Shown here piece after piece: positions 56,453 to 64,000 of a stretch of 64,000 bases of DNA. Location of the stretch: NCBI GenBank assembly GCA_003216575.1, contig QCIR01000001.1, forward strand, positions 62,001 to 126,000, read 5' to 3'. The notes under the pieces were generated by a model. The model saw only the letters and a program-made list of their open reading frames with translations, had not been told where the DNA came from and ran no database searches. A program made the translations under genes and the position numbers. How positions within the stretch are numbered: position 1 is the first letter of the stretch; each line of letters begins with the position of its first letter. The stretch is from Prochlorococcus sp. AG-402-M23. GTDB lineage: Bacteria > Cyanobacteriota > Cyanobacteriia > PCC-6307 > Cyanobiaceae.

Positions 56453-58051
56453 TCAATTCTTCGAAATAATTAATTGATCTGGATTTGATTGATTACCAGT
56501 CATTGAGTAATGATCAGAATTTTCTGAAAGTTTTCTCAGAATTAAATAAATCGACTCTGTTGTGTCGGTAGACAATGCATCATTGATTTGACTTAAAGTT
56601 CTTTCTTTTCCATCTTCCAAAAGTTCTTCAATTTCTTTTTGTAGATTAATTATGTTTGTAGCGGCTTTTTTCCCAGCTTCAACTCCTGGTTGATTGTAAG
56701 CATTAACATTGATCAATTCAGCATATAGACTTACGGCGCGCTCAAATAATGCAATTAAAGCCCCAAGACTTGACTCATCAAATGACTTAAATGTGATTGT
56801 CAAATTCTGTCTCCCACCTTCAGTTAATGCTGCGCGAGTTCCTTGAAGGAATCCAGACAAGTAGTCCCCAGGTCGTTTATTTTTTACTTCAACTATCTCT
56901 GCTGGATCGTGCAGAATTTCAATGAAATTAACAAAGAAATTATCAATACCATCTCTTAATTGCTGTACATATGCATGCTGATCAGTAGAACCTTTATTTC
57001 CATAAACTGCAATACCTTGATTAACTTTATTTCCATCTCTATCTAACTTCTTGCCTAAGGATTCCATCACAAGTTGTTGAAGATATCTACTGAAAACTTC
57101 TAATCTGTCTCTATAGGGAAGTACAACCATATCTCGTAAACCTTTTCCATTACCAGATTTATACCAAGCTAACGATAAAAGTGCCGCTGGATTATTTTTA
57201 ATGTCTTTTTCTCTTGTTAGAGAATCCATTTGAGATGCTCCATCTAAAAACTTATTAATGTCAGCGCCAATTAGGGAGGCAGGTAATAATCCAACAGCAC
57301 CAGTAATGCTTGTCCTTCCACCAACCCAATCAGGTAAATCAAAAATATCTAGCCAATTTTCGCTTGTAGCTAAGGCATCTAACTTACTACCTTTTGTAGT
57401 AATTGCTATCGCTCGAGATGACCAGTTCTGGTTGTTATCGTTGACGAACTTCATAGCTTGCTCCATTCCTATCAAAGGTTCAGGAGTGCCACCAGATTTA
57501 CTAACAACCACAAACAAAGTTGATTCAATATTAGGTAGAACGGAATTTAATTTATGGAAAATCCCCTCGGGGTCTACATTGTCTAGAAAATGTAGATTCA
57601 ATCCAATTGACTCTCTCTTAAATGACTCTTTAATAAGTAAGGGACCTAACCCACTACCACCTATACCTATCCAAAAAACATCTGTATATTTTTTTCCATC
57701 GCTGTTAGTTATTTCACCATTTAATATTGATGCTCCAAACCTTGTTATGTCTTGAATTTCTTTGGTGATAGAGTCTGAAATTTCTTGAGTTGGAGCAATC
57801 TTCGGATTTCGAAGCCAGTAATGACCAACTTGCCTGCTTTCATCAATATTGGCAATAGATCCATTCTCAAGACTTTCTAAAGAATCAAAAGCTTTGGAAT
57901 AAATGTCCTTAAATTCTTCAAAATCACTCTTCTCGACATTCATTCTGCTTATATCTAGCCAAAAACCTAATGAATCATCGCTAAATAAAAGATCACAGTA
58001 CCTTAACCATTTATCGTTGTTATTCATCTGGAAGATGTCAGTTATTGCCAT
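56453..58051 (-). CDS. pgi: Glucose-6-phosphate isomerase
   Basis: 532 residues. Family motifs are the SIS-type loop [59 protein letters not shown] (location only) and the catalytic-loop [14 protein letters not shown] with the conserved His. [17 protein letters not shown] is the usual C-terminal signature with the catalytic Lys. It links fructose-6-phosphate and glucose-6-phosphate for glycogen and the oxidative pentose phosphate route. ATG 58051; a second ATG eight codons later is possible. Confidence 0.96.
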   Translation of the reverse strand: MAITDIFQMNNNDKWLRYCDLLFSDDSLGFWLDISRMNVEKSDFEEFKDIYSKAFDSLESLENGSIANIDESRQVGHYWLRNPKIAPTQEISDSITKEIQDITRFGASILNGEITNSDGKKYTDVFWIGIGGSGLGPLLIKESFKRESIGLNLHFLDNVDPEGIFHKLNSVLPNIESTLFVVVSKSGGTPEPLIGMEQAMKFVNDNNQNWSSRAIAITTKGSKLDALATSENWLDIFDLPDWVGGRTSITGAVGLLPASLIGADINKFLDGASQMDSLTREKDIKNNPAALLSLAWYKSGNGKGLRDMVVLPYRDRLEVFSRYLQQLVMESLGKKLDRDGNKVNQGIAVYGNKGSTDQHAYVQQLRDGIDNFFVNFIEILHDPAEIVEVKNKRPGDYLSGFLQGTRAALTEGGRQNLTITFKSFDESSLGALIALFERAVSLYAELINVNAYNQPGVEAGKKAATNIINLQKEIEELLEDGKERTLSQINDALSTDTTESIYLILRKLSENSDHYSMTGNQSNPDQLIISKN

Positions 58052-58074
58052 TATTGATATGAGAATACTCCTTA

Positions 58075-58185
58075 ATGAGATCTGTTAGCAGGTATTCTAA
58101 AAAGAGAACCATTAAACAAATTGATTTAATTTATATTAGTCAAGAATGGTTTTCAAATGGTGAATGTTTAGTAATTGACAAATAG
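58075..58185 (+). CDS. Possible small basic peptide, 36 residues
   Basis: ATG 58075 to TAG 58183-58185 gives [20 protein letters not shown] then [16 protein letters not shown]. The residue mix is more protein-like than the flanking AT-rich DNA, but there is no ribosome site and no family. It lies between the divergent pgi and purN genes. Confidence 0.25.
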   Translation: MRSVSRYSKKRTIKQIDLIYISQEWFSNGECLVIDK

Positions 58186-58336
58186 GAATGTATATAAGCT
58201 TAATAGTTATGTTTATCTAACCTTTGGTTTATCTAAATGTTGAATTAACTTTCAGTACTATTAAATATGTCTTTATATTTAGATATTGTAATTTCTTCTA
58301 AAGGTCATATATTTAGTTGTACATAATCAGTGTTTG

Positions 58337-59035
58337 ATGGAACAAGATAATAAAAAATATATGGAGAACAATATATCTTATGATTTAAATGAACAGAGCC
58401 TGATTAGCCCATTAGATTTAGGAAGCCCTTTATTTGAACCTAAAATAAGATTAGGTGTCCTTGCTTCTGGAAATGGCTCTAATTTTGAGTACATTATTAA
58501 ATCAATTCAAAATAACCAACTTAATGCAGAAATTTCTATATTAATTGTCAATAATCCTGGTTGCTTAGCAATAAGCAAGGCTATCAAATACAAAATACCT
58601 TATGTAATTATTAACCATAGAGATTGTCAATCAAGATTAGAACACGATATGTTGGTCATGAAAAAGCTAGATGAACTATCTGTAGAGCTTGTAATTATGG
58701 CAGGATGGATGAGAATTGTTGGTGAAGAAATAATTAATGGGTATAAAAACCGATTAATTAATATTCATCCTTCACTTTTACCATCATTTAAAGGAGTTGA
58801 TGCAATACAGCAGGCAATAGACAAAAGAGTAACTATTACTGGATGTACAGTTCACTATGTTCAAAAGGAAGTTGATTCTGGATCGATAATTATTCAAGCA
58901 GCAGTCCCTATTAAAGAACAAGATAGTAAAGAGACTTTAAAAAAAAGAATTCAAGACATGGAGCATATAATATTACCTTTAGCTATAGCAAAAGTAGCAA
59001 AGAATATAAGAACTGGCTTCAAGGATAATAAGTAA
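58337..59035 (+). CDS. purN: Phosphoribosylglycinamide formyltransferase
   Basis: Third step of purine synthesis, formylating GAR with 10-formyl-THF. 232 residues from ATG 58337. Catalytic residues are visible in INIHPSLLPSFKG (Asn, His) and TVHYVQKEVDSGSIIIQ (Asp). The GAR-binding start is LGVLASGNGSNFEYII. The family normally begins near that point, so about 35 extra N-terminal residues (acidic, Asn/Glu-rich, ISPLDLGSPLFEPKI) precede it. Its 3' end overlaps the convergent argC gene by 17 bases. Confidence 0.94.
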   Translation: MEQDNKKYMENNISYDLNEQSLISPLDLGSPLFEPKIRLGVLASGNGSNFEYIIKSIQNNQLNAEISILIVNNPGCLAISKAIKYKIPYVIINHRDCQSRLEHDMLVMKKLDELSVELVIMAGWMRIVGEEIINGYKNRLINIHPSLLPSFKGVDAIQQAIDKRVTITGCTVHYVQKEVDSGSIIIQAAVPIKEQDSKETLKKRIQDMEHIILPLAIAKVAKNIRTGFKDNK

Positions 59036-60098
59036 ACATAGGAAGACCAATATCTGATTCAAGTCCATGCATAATATTAAGATTTTGTATAGCCTGACCA
59101 GCTTGACCTTTTATAAGATTATCAATAACACTCATTAAGACTATTCTTCCATTACGTTTATCTACTTCAACTGAAATCATAACTTTATTTGTATTTTTAA
59201 CCCATTTAGTAGCTGGATAAGTTCCTACAGGCAAAATATCAATAAATGGTTGATTTTTGTAAAAAGCTTCAATTACAATTTTGCAGTCATCTGCTGTTAA
59301 TCCAGGATCTCTTAAACGAGCATAAACTGTCGATAAAATACCTCTAACCATCGGCACCAAATGAGGCGTAAATTGCAAATTGACTTCATGACCAGCAAAG
59401 TGACTAGCGACCCCTTCTATCTCTGCAGTATGCCTATGCCCAATGACTCCATAGGGCTTAATTGATTCAGAGCACTCAGACATCAAAAGTTGTTCACTCG
59501 GATTTCGCCCACCTCCAGATGTACCAGATTTTGCATCAATAATTATTCCCTCACTTTCTATTAATCCTTGTTTTAAAAATGGAATAAGTACGGCAAGAGA
59601 TGATGTTGGGTAGCAACCTGGACAAGCAATTAACCTAGACTTTGAGATTTCACTACTAAACTCTTCTGAAAAGCCATAAATAGCTTCTTCACATAAATCG
59701 TAGTCATATCTTTGATATCTTGCAGCTTCTTTGGCATATACTTCCTTCCATTTATCTAATGATTTGAATCTATAATCTGCTGATAAATCGAGGACTTTAA
59801 TACCTTTTTCTAATAGTAAAGGAGTTAATTGTGATGATAGTCCGTTTGGCAGGCTTAATATTGCATAATCAGAATCCTTAGCGATTTGATCAATATTGCT
59901 TTTAGTTATCTCTTTATCCCCCAAAAGTTTCATAAAAGGATTTATTTCATTCCAGCTTTTACCAACTGATCGCTCTCCATTTAAAGACGAAATCTCAAAA
60001 TTTGGATGCTCATTAATCAACTTAACGAGTTGAAGTCCTCCATATCCAGATGCTCCAATAATTGCGATACTCCCTGCTTTCAATGTACTAATTGCCAT
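59019..60098 (-). CDS. argC: N-acetyl-gamma-glutamyl-phosphate reductase
   Basis: 359 residues. The Rossmann start is SIAIIGASGYGGLQLVKLI, the catalytic Cys is in LIACPGCYPTSSLAVLIPFL, and the conserved GHRHTAEIEGVASHF and HLVPMVRGILSTVYARL segments follow. It reduces the phosphorylated intermediate in arginine synthesis with NADPH. ATG 60098. It is divergent from ribBA, which starts about 90 bases away. Confidence 0.96.
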   Translation of the reverse strand: MAISTLKAGSIAIIGASGYGGLQLVKLINEHPNFEISSLNGERSVGKSWNEINPFMKLLGDKEITKSNIDQIAKDSDYAILSLPNGLSSQLTPLLLEKGIKVLDLSADYRFKSLDKWKEVYAKEAARYQRYDYDLCEEAIYGFSEEFSSEISKSRLIACPGCYPTSSLAVLIPFLKQGLIESEGIIIDAKSGTSGGGRNPSEQLLMSECSESIKPYGVIGHRHTAEIEGVASHFAGHEVNLQFTPHLVPMVRGILSTVYARLRDPGLTADDCKIVIEAFYKNQPFIDILPVGTYPATKWVKNTNKVMISVEVDKRNGRIVLMSVIDNLIKGQAGQAIQNLNIMHGLESDIGLPMFTYYP

Positions 60099-60185
60099 AA
60101 CATCAAGGTTATTTCGTAGAATGATGGGATATTCATTTGAGAATAATTAGCAAAGAACCATTTCACCACAAACACGAGGAATAAG

Positions 60186-61871
60186 TTGAAATCAGAAGAT
60201 TGTTATGAAATTGAATTTGATGATATAGCGGATGCTCTTGCTGCTATTAGAAACGGTGAATGTGTTGTTGTAGTTGATGATGAAAAGAGAGAAAACGAAG
60301 GAGATTTAATCTGTGCTGCTCAATTTGCGACTCCTCAGCAAATAAATTTCATGGCAACTGAAGCTAGGGGTTTGATATGTCTAGCAATGCAAGGGGAACG
60401 ACTAGACCAATTAGATCTGCCATTAATGGTCGACAGAAATACCGATTCAAACCAGACAGCATTCACTGTAAGCATCGATGCAGGTCCTGAATTTGGGGTT
60501 TCAACTGGTATATCGGCTGAGGATCGAGCTAAAACAATTCAAGTTGCTCTTAATAGTCAAACAAAACCAATTGATTTGAGGAGACCAGGTCATATCTTTC
60601 CGTTGAGAGCAAAAATAGGTGGGGTATTAAAAAGAGCTGGACATACTGAAGCAGCAGTAGATTTATCATTGTTAGCTGGTCTTTCTCCTGCAGGCGTTAT
60701 CTGTGAAATCCAAAATCTGGATGGCTCAATGGCCAGACTTCCAGAGTTAAAAAAATATGCCAAGGAAAAAAATTTAAAGTTGATAAGTATTGCGGATTTA
60801 ATTCATTACAGACTTGAAAATGAGAGATTTGTATACAGACAAGCAATAGCAAAGTTGCCAAGCCTATTTGGAGATTTCAAGGCAATTGGTTATAAAAACG
60901 AATTGGATGGATCAGAACATGTTGCGATAATAAAAGGAGATCCAGAAAATTTAAAAGAACCAGTATTAGTTCGAATGCACTCAGAGTGTCTAACTGGAGA
61001 TGCCTTCGGATCATTAAGATGCGATTGCAGACCCCAATTAGAGGCGGCCTTGTCAAGAATTTCAGAAGAAGGGGAAGGAGTTGTTGTGTATCTAAGGCAA
61101 GAAGGGAGAGGTATAGGTTTAGTTAACAAATTAAAAGCCTATAACCTTCAAGATGGAGGATTAGATACGGTTGAAGCTAATGAGAAGTTGGGTTTTCCTG
61201 CCGACTTAAGAAATTATGGAGTAGGGGCACAAATACTGACAGATTTAGGAATAAACAGACTTAAGTTGTTAACAAATAATCCAAGAAAGATAGCTGGACT
61301 TGGAGGATACGGACTCCAAGTTGAATCACGAGTACCGCTTGTGATATGTCCTGGAGATCACAATGCAGCATACCTGGAGGTTAAAAGAGAAAAACTTGGA
61401 CACTTATTTGATAATAATATTCAAGCAAATTTAAGTAATGAAAGACAAAATATTGTTGTTTACTGGGATGGTAAAGTTAACAATAATGAATTAAAACATT
61501 TTGAAGATAAAGCAAATAGATGGTCAGAAAATCATTTTTTAAATATTTCTATTCAAAACTCTCCTAGGTTGCTAGCTCTATGTAAAAACCCATTATTTAT
61601 TTGGAATATTAGACATAGAGATATTAAAACTCATTTAGAAGGTAACATAATAGATAAAAGGTTACTTGAGTTATTACTTAAAGAGCTATGTAACTGGAAA
61701 AATACAGAGAGAATTGGAATAATCAAAACAGATAATTATGAAAGACTTTTACATCCTTCATCAAATTTATTAATTGAAGAGAAAAAAATTAGCGAACTTT
61801 CAAACATTGAAAATTCGCCTTTGTTTGATTGGGATTTAAAAGATAAAACTAGTACTATTGAATGGTATTAA
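60186..61871 (+). CDS. ribBA: RibBA: DHBP synthase/GTP cyclohydrolase II with C-terminal extension
   Basis: 561 residues. RibB (about 1-210) makes 3,4-dihydroxy-2-butanone 4-phosphate: [20 protein letters not shown], then [20 protein letters not shown]. RibA (about 215-410) opens GTP for riboflavin: zinc cysteines in [20 protein letters not shown], then [20 protein letters not shown]. From about 415 to 561 there is an additional polar, Trp-containing domain of unknown role, which I recall as a feature of cyanobacterial RibBA. Start at TTG 60186, with GAGGA five bases before it and no usable ATG. Confidence 0.95.
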   Translation: MKSEDCYEIEFDDIADALAAIRNGECVVVVDDEKRENEGDLICAAQFATPQQINFMATEARGLICLAMQGERLDQLDLPLMVDRNTDSNQTAFTVSIDAGPEFGVSTGISAEDRAKTIQVALNSQTKPIDLRRPGHIFPLRAKIGGVLKRAGHTEAAVDLSLLAGLSPAGVICEIQNLDGSMARLPELKKYAKEKNLKLISIADLIHYRLENERFVYRQAIAKLPSLFGDFKAIGYKNELDGSEHVAIIKGDPENLKEPVLVRMHSECLTGDAFGSLRCDCRPQLEAALSRISEEGEGVVVYLRQEGRGIGLVNKLKAYNLQDGGLDTVEANEKLGFPADLRNYGVGAQILTDLGINRLKLLTNNPRKIAGLGGYGLQVESRVPLVICPGDHNAAYLEVKREKLGHLFDNNIQANLSNERQNIVVYWDGKVNNNELKHFEDKANRWSENHFLNISIQNSPRLLALCKNPLFIWNIRHRDIKTHLEGNIIDKRLLELLLKELCNWKNTERIGIIKTDNYERLLHPSSNLLIEEKKISELSNIENSPLFDWDLKDKTSTIEWY

Positions 61872-61895
61872 AATTACTATTAAATGAAAATATAA

Positions 61896-62333
61896 TTAAA
61901 GAATACTTACACTATTAATTTTTGTACCATTAGTAATAGATAGAAGAATTTTCATGTCATCAGTTTTACCAAAAACTGTATGTACTCCATCTAAATGAGG
62001 TTGTGGAGCATGAACTAAAAAAAATTGACTACCGCCTGTATCTTTTCCTGCGTGCGCCATAGAGAGAGAACCAGCGATATGCTTGTTTGAATTAATTTCA
62101 CAATTAATGGAGTATCCAGGGCCTCCAGTTCCAGGCATACCTCTTGATCCTTCTCTAGTGTTTGGACATCCGCCTTGCGCCATAAACCCATTAATAACTC
62201 TGTGGAAAGAAAGGCCATCGTAAAAACCCTTTTTAACAAGCTTCAAAAAGTTTTCTACTGTTTTGGGTGCATCATTATCAAATAGGTCAATAGTCAATTG
62301 GCCTTTATCTGTATCCATCAACACTTTTGACAT
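61896..62333 (-). CDS. Cyclophilin-type peptidyl-prolyl isomerase
   Basis: 145 residues, cytoplasmic (no signal peptide). Cyclophilin core motifs are [13 protein letters not shown] (catalytic Arg), [20 protein letters not shown] and [10 protein letters not shown], with His where human cyclophilin A has the drug-binding Trp, as is usual for small bacterial members. It speeds proline cis-trans isomerisation. ATG 62333. Convergent with ribBA, 24 bases between ends. Confidence 0.93.
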   Translation of the reverse strand: MSKVLMDTDKGQLTIDLFDNDAPKTVENFLKLVKKGFYDGLSFHRVINGFMAQGGCPNTREGSRGMPGTGGPGYSINCEINSNKHIAGSLSMAHAGKDTGGSQFFLVHAPQPHLDGVHTVFGKTDDMKILLSITNGTKINSVSIL

Positions 62334-62424
62334 AGCTCAAATTAATTTTTTTTATAATAACTGTTTTTAAAATTTAATGCAGAAAGTATATTCTTGAATA
62401 TAAAAAGTTTAATTAAATTATAAT

Positions 62425-63357
62425 TCAATAACTTTTAACCGTAATTAGTGCTGTTCTTAAATTGCCCTCTGAATCATTAAGTAATTGCTTAGCCTCAATA
62501 ACATCCATCCCAGTCAAAGCTATTAATAATGATAATTTTACGGATCCATTTGTCTTCTTTAAAAGTTGAAGAGCTGTTTTTTTATCAACTGAACCAATAT
62601 CAAATAAAATTCCAATTGCTCTATCCATTAATTTATCGTTGCTTACTGATAAATCAATCATTCTATTGCCATAAACCTTACCTAATTGAATCATCACAGA
62701 TGTAGAAATAATATTGAGAGCCATTTTTGTAGCTGTACCAGCTTTTAATCTTGTAGAACCAGCTAAAATCTCTGGGCCTGTAATCAACCTAATATCGACA
62801 TCATTAGACAAAGTCGAATCAGACTCTGGAACAGATGAAATAGAAATGGTTAGTGCATTTATGGATTTTGAAAAGTCTAATGCCGCCAGGACATATGGAG
62901 TTCTGCCACTAGCTGTTATACCAATTAAGGCATCTCTATTTGAAAAATTTCTGTTTTTAAGATCAGTAATTGCAAGCTCAGAAATATCCTCTAGAGATTC
63001 AGAACTTTTTGTAAGTGCTGTTACACCTCCAGCGATTATTCCTTGAACTAAATCTGAATTTGTGCAAAAAGTTGGTGGACATTCTGAAGCATCAAGTACA
63101 CCTAATCTTCCTGACGTACCAGTGCCAATATAAAACAATCTACCATTCAATTTAAGTCTTGATGTAATTTTATCAATAGCATTAATTATTTCTGGAATAG
63201 AATTTTCAACTGCCTTTTGAGGTTCTTTATCGGCTTCAGAAAAAAGCTTAACTATTTCATATGTCGATTTAATATCTAAATCTATTGAAGTTGAATTAAT
63301 CTGCTCAGTTAATATTCGATAGTTATTATCAGGTAACTTATTATTTGAATAAATCAT
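62425..63357 (-). CDS. murQ: N-acetylmuramic acid 6-phosphate etherase
   Basis: 310 residues with a sugar-isomerase (SIS) domain: RLFYIGTGTSGRLGVLDASE, CPPTFC, the catalytic Glu region AGGVTALTKSSE, GITASGRTPYVLAALD, and GPEILAGSTRLKAGTATKMA. It cleaves the lactyl ether of MurNAc-6-phosphate, recycling cell-wall sugar. The ATG overlaps the stop of the DUF3110 gene (ATGA), so the two are coupled. No MurNAc kinase (AnmK) or transporter adjoins it. Confidence 0.93.
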   Translation of the reverse strand: MIYSNNKLPDNNYRILTEQINSTSIDLDIKSTYEIVKLFSEADKEPQKAVENSIPEIINAIDKITSRLKLNGRLFYIGTGTSGRLGVLDASECPPTFCTNSDLVQGIIAGGVTALTKSSESLEDISELAITDLKNRNFSNRDALIGITASGRTPYVLAALDFSKSINALTISISSVPESDSTLSNDVDIRLITGPEILAGSTRLKAGTATKMALNIISTSVMIQLGKVYGNRMIDLSVSNDKLMDRAIGILFDIGSVDKKTALQLLKKTNGSVKLSLLIALTGMDVIEAKQLLNDSEGNLRTALITVKSY

Positions 63358-63746
63358 AAAAGATTTTCCAATCGTTTCTTTATATCTTCGAGTTGATCAT
63401 TAGTAGATAAATTATCATTTAGTCTATCCTGATCTTTCCAATTTCCAACTTCTAAATTTGAGAGAGGTGGGGAAATCATTAAACGTTCTTCATCAGTACT
63501 TGGAATAAAACCTTTCTCAACATAACGAGCTTCATAGCCAGCTTCGACACAAAAAGCCTCGATATCGATCCTAGTCAAAACCTCAACGGATGGTGTAGGG
63601 AAATCCTGAGCTTCAAGTAGACCACAATACCTTTCAGCATCGTCCTTATCTTCGAACATAAGGATAACTGTTTTACCCTTAAGTTCTAGGGAATGTATGC
63701 CCTCGCTTTCAGTCCCTGGTTCATATAAAAGGACATTCACTAACAT
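63354..63746 (-). CDS. DUF3110 family protein
   Basis: 130 residues from ATG 63746 (MLVNVLLYEPGTESEGIHSL); a TTG three codons earlier is unlikely. The order GKTVILMFEDKDDAERYCGL, LEAQDFPTPSVEVLTRIDIE, FCVEAGYEARYVEKGFIP matches DUF3110, a cyanobacterial and plastid family of unknown function. A Ser/Pro/Asp-rich tail and a short C-terminal helix follow. Coupled to murQ by an ATGA overlap and next to a DnaJ-type gene on the same strand. Confidence 0.8.
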   Translation of the reverse strand: MLVNVLLYEPGTESEGIHSLELKGKTVILMFEDKDDAERYCGLLEAQDFPTPSVEVLTRIDIEAFCVEAGYEARYVEKGFIPSTDEERLMISPPLSNLEVGNWKDQDRLNDNLSTNDQLEDIKKRLENLL

Positions 63747-63802
63747 AGGAATCAAACAATCAAATTCATTATAAATCGATAAAATAATTACACAATATAT
63801 TT

Positions 63803-64000
63803 CTAATAATTCTCCATAGATATTTCATTTAGACGCTGATATAATGCAAGTTCAGAATCACTTAAATTATCCGGTAAAACAATAATTATTTCAACAATTT
63901 GATCACCTCGATATTCTTCGTACTTCAATCCACGACCTCTAAGTCGTAACAACCTTCCTGTAGAAGAATTAGGAGGAACTTGTAAAGTCACTGATCCATT
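63803..64000 (-). CDS. DnaJ-type co-chaperone, C-terminal fragment (5' end off window)
   Basis: The last 65 codons of a leftward gene: the open frame runs to the window edge as NGSVTLQVPPNSSTGRLLRL, RGRGLKYEEYRGDQIVEII and a short closing helix. The VPPNSSTGRLLRLRGRG stretch is typical of the substrate-binding C-terminal domain II of DnaJ/CbpA. The J-domain lies beyond the window, so DnaJ and CbpA types cannot be told apart. About 56 bases separate it from the DUF3110 gene. Confidence 0.85.
   Translation of the reverse strand, partial: NGSVTLQVPPNSSTGRLLRLRGRGLKYEEYRGDQIVEIIIVLPDNLSDSELALYQRLNEISMENY

Noticed and set aside
57258-57755. 165-codon open frame on the + strand inside pgi
   Set aside because: Lies fully antisense to a clear enzyme gene and its residues mirror the pgi codons; no independent motif or ribosome site.

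Overview
The window looks like a chromosomal segment of a marine picocyanobacterium, most likely Prochlorococcus. The evidence is a strongly AT-rich sequence, small intergenic gaps, and cyanobacterial or plastid-lineage genes: psb30/ycf12, a Ycf20-like DUF565 protein, DUF2996, DUF3110 and DUF1995 proteins, a CCB2/CCB4-type cytochrome b6 maturation factor, HemJ, and a cyanobacterial-type RibBA. The clade cannot be fixed by eye. No insertion sequence, prophage, rRNA operon or CRISPR array is visible.

Layout. 1-4.2 kb: mfd (3' end cut by the window edge) behind an unknown gene. 4.3-13.7 kb: TerC, fmt, tldE/tldD, DUF2996, and an overlapping set (RNase R-like protein, ubiX, membrane protein), then a split pair of half-size Mn/Ca exporters. 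14-19.8 kb: psb30, recJ, a HAD phosphatase, Ycf20-like protein, rpmF, an FtsH-like AAA protein without its zinc-protease motif, and 2-Cys peroxiredoxin. 19.9-24.8 kb: a sparse, very AT-rich stretch with tRNA-Met, several tiny ORFs, a small gene carrying two amber stops, and hairpins. 25-37.1 kb: trmL, cobU, CCB, LptC-like lipoprotein, metG, a compact RNB nuclease, rpsR, rpmG, pheT, a ribbon-helix-helix/J-domain fusion, and Ap4A phosphorylase. 37.1-64 kb: metH, ilvE, cobN, PHP phosphoesterase, hemJ, uvrC, flavin reductase, coaD, dacB, DUF1995, cysteine desulfurase, dapF, leuS, pgi, purN, argC, ribBA, cyclophilin, murQ, DUF3110 and the end of a DnaJ-type gene.

How the genes fit together. Most are housekeeping. 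Themes are translation (fmt, metG, pheT, leuS, trmL, rpsR, rpmG, rpmF, tRNA-Met), DNA repair (mfd, recJ, uvrC), cobalamin (cobU, cobN and the B12-dependent metH), amino-acid synthesis (ilvE, dapF, argC), cell wall (dacB, murQ, dapF, LptC-like) and photosynthetic assembly (psb30, CCB, hemJ, Ycf20-like).

The most unusual points are two apparent pseudo-enzymes: an FtsH homologue with HEXXH replaced, and an RNB-family protein lacking the catalytic aspartates and arginines. The latter is complemented in the same window by a second, minimal RNB protein that keeps the catalytic motifs but lacks RNA-binding domains. I found no clear evidence of a wholly new multi-gene system.
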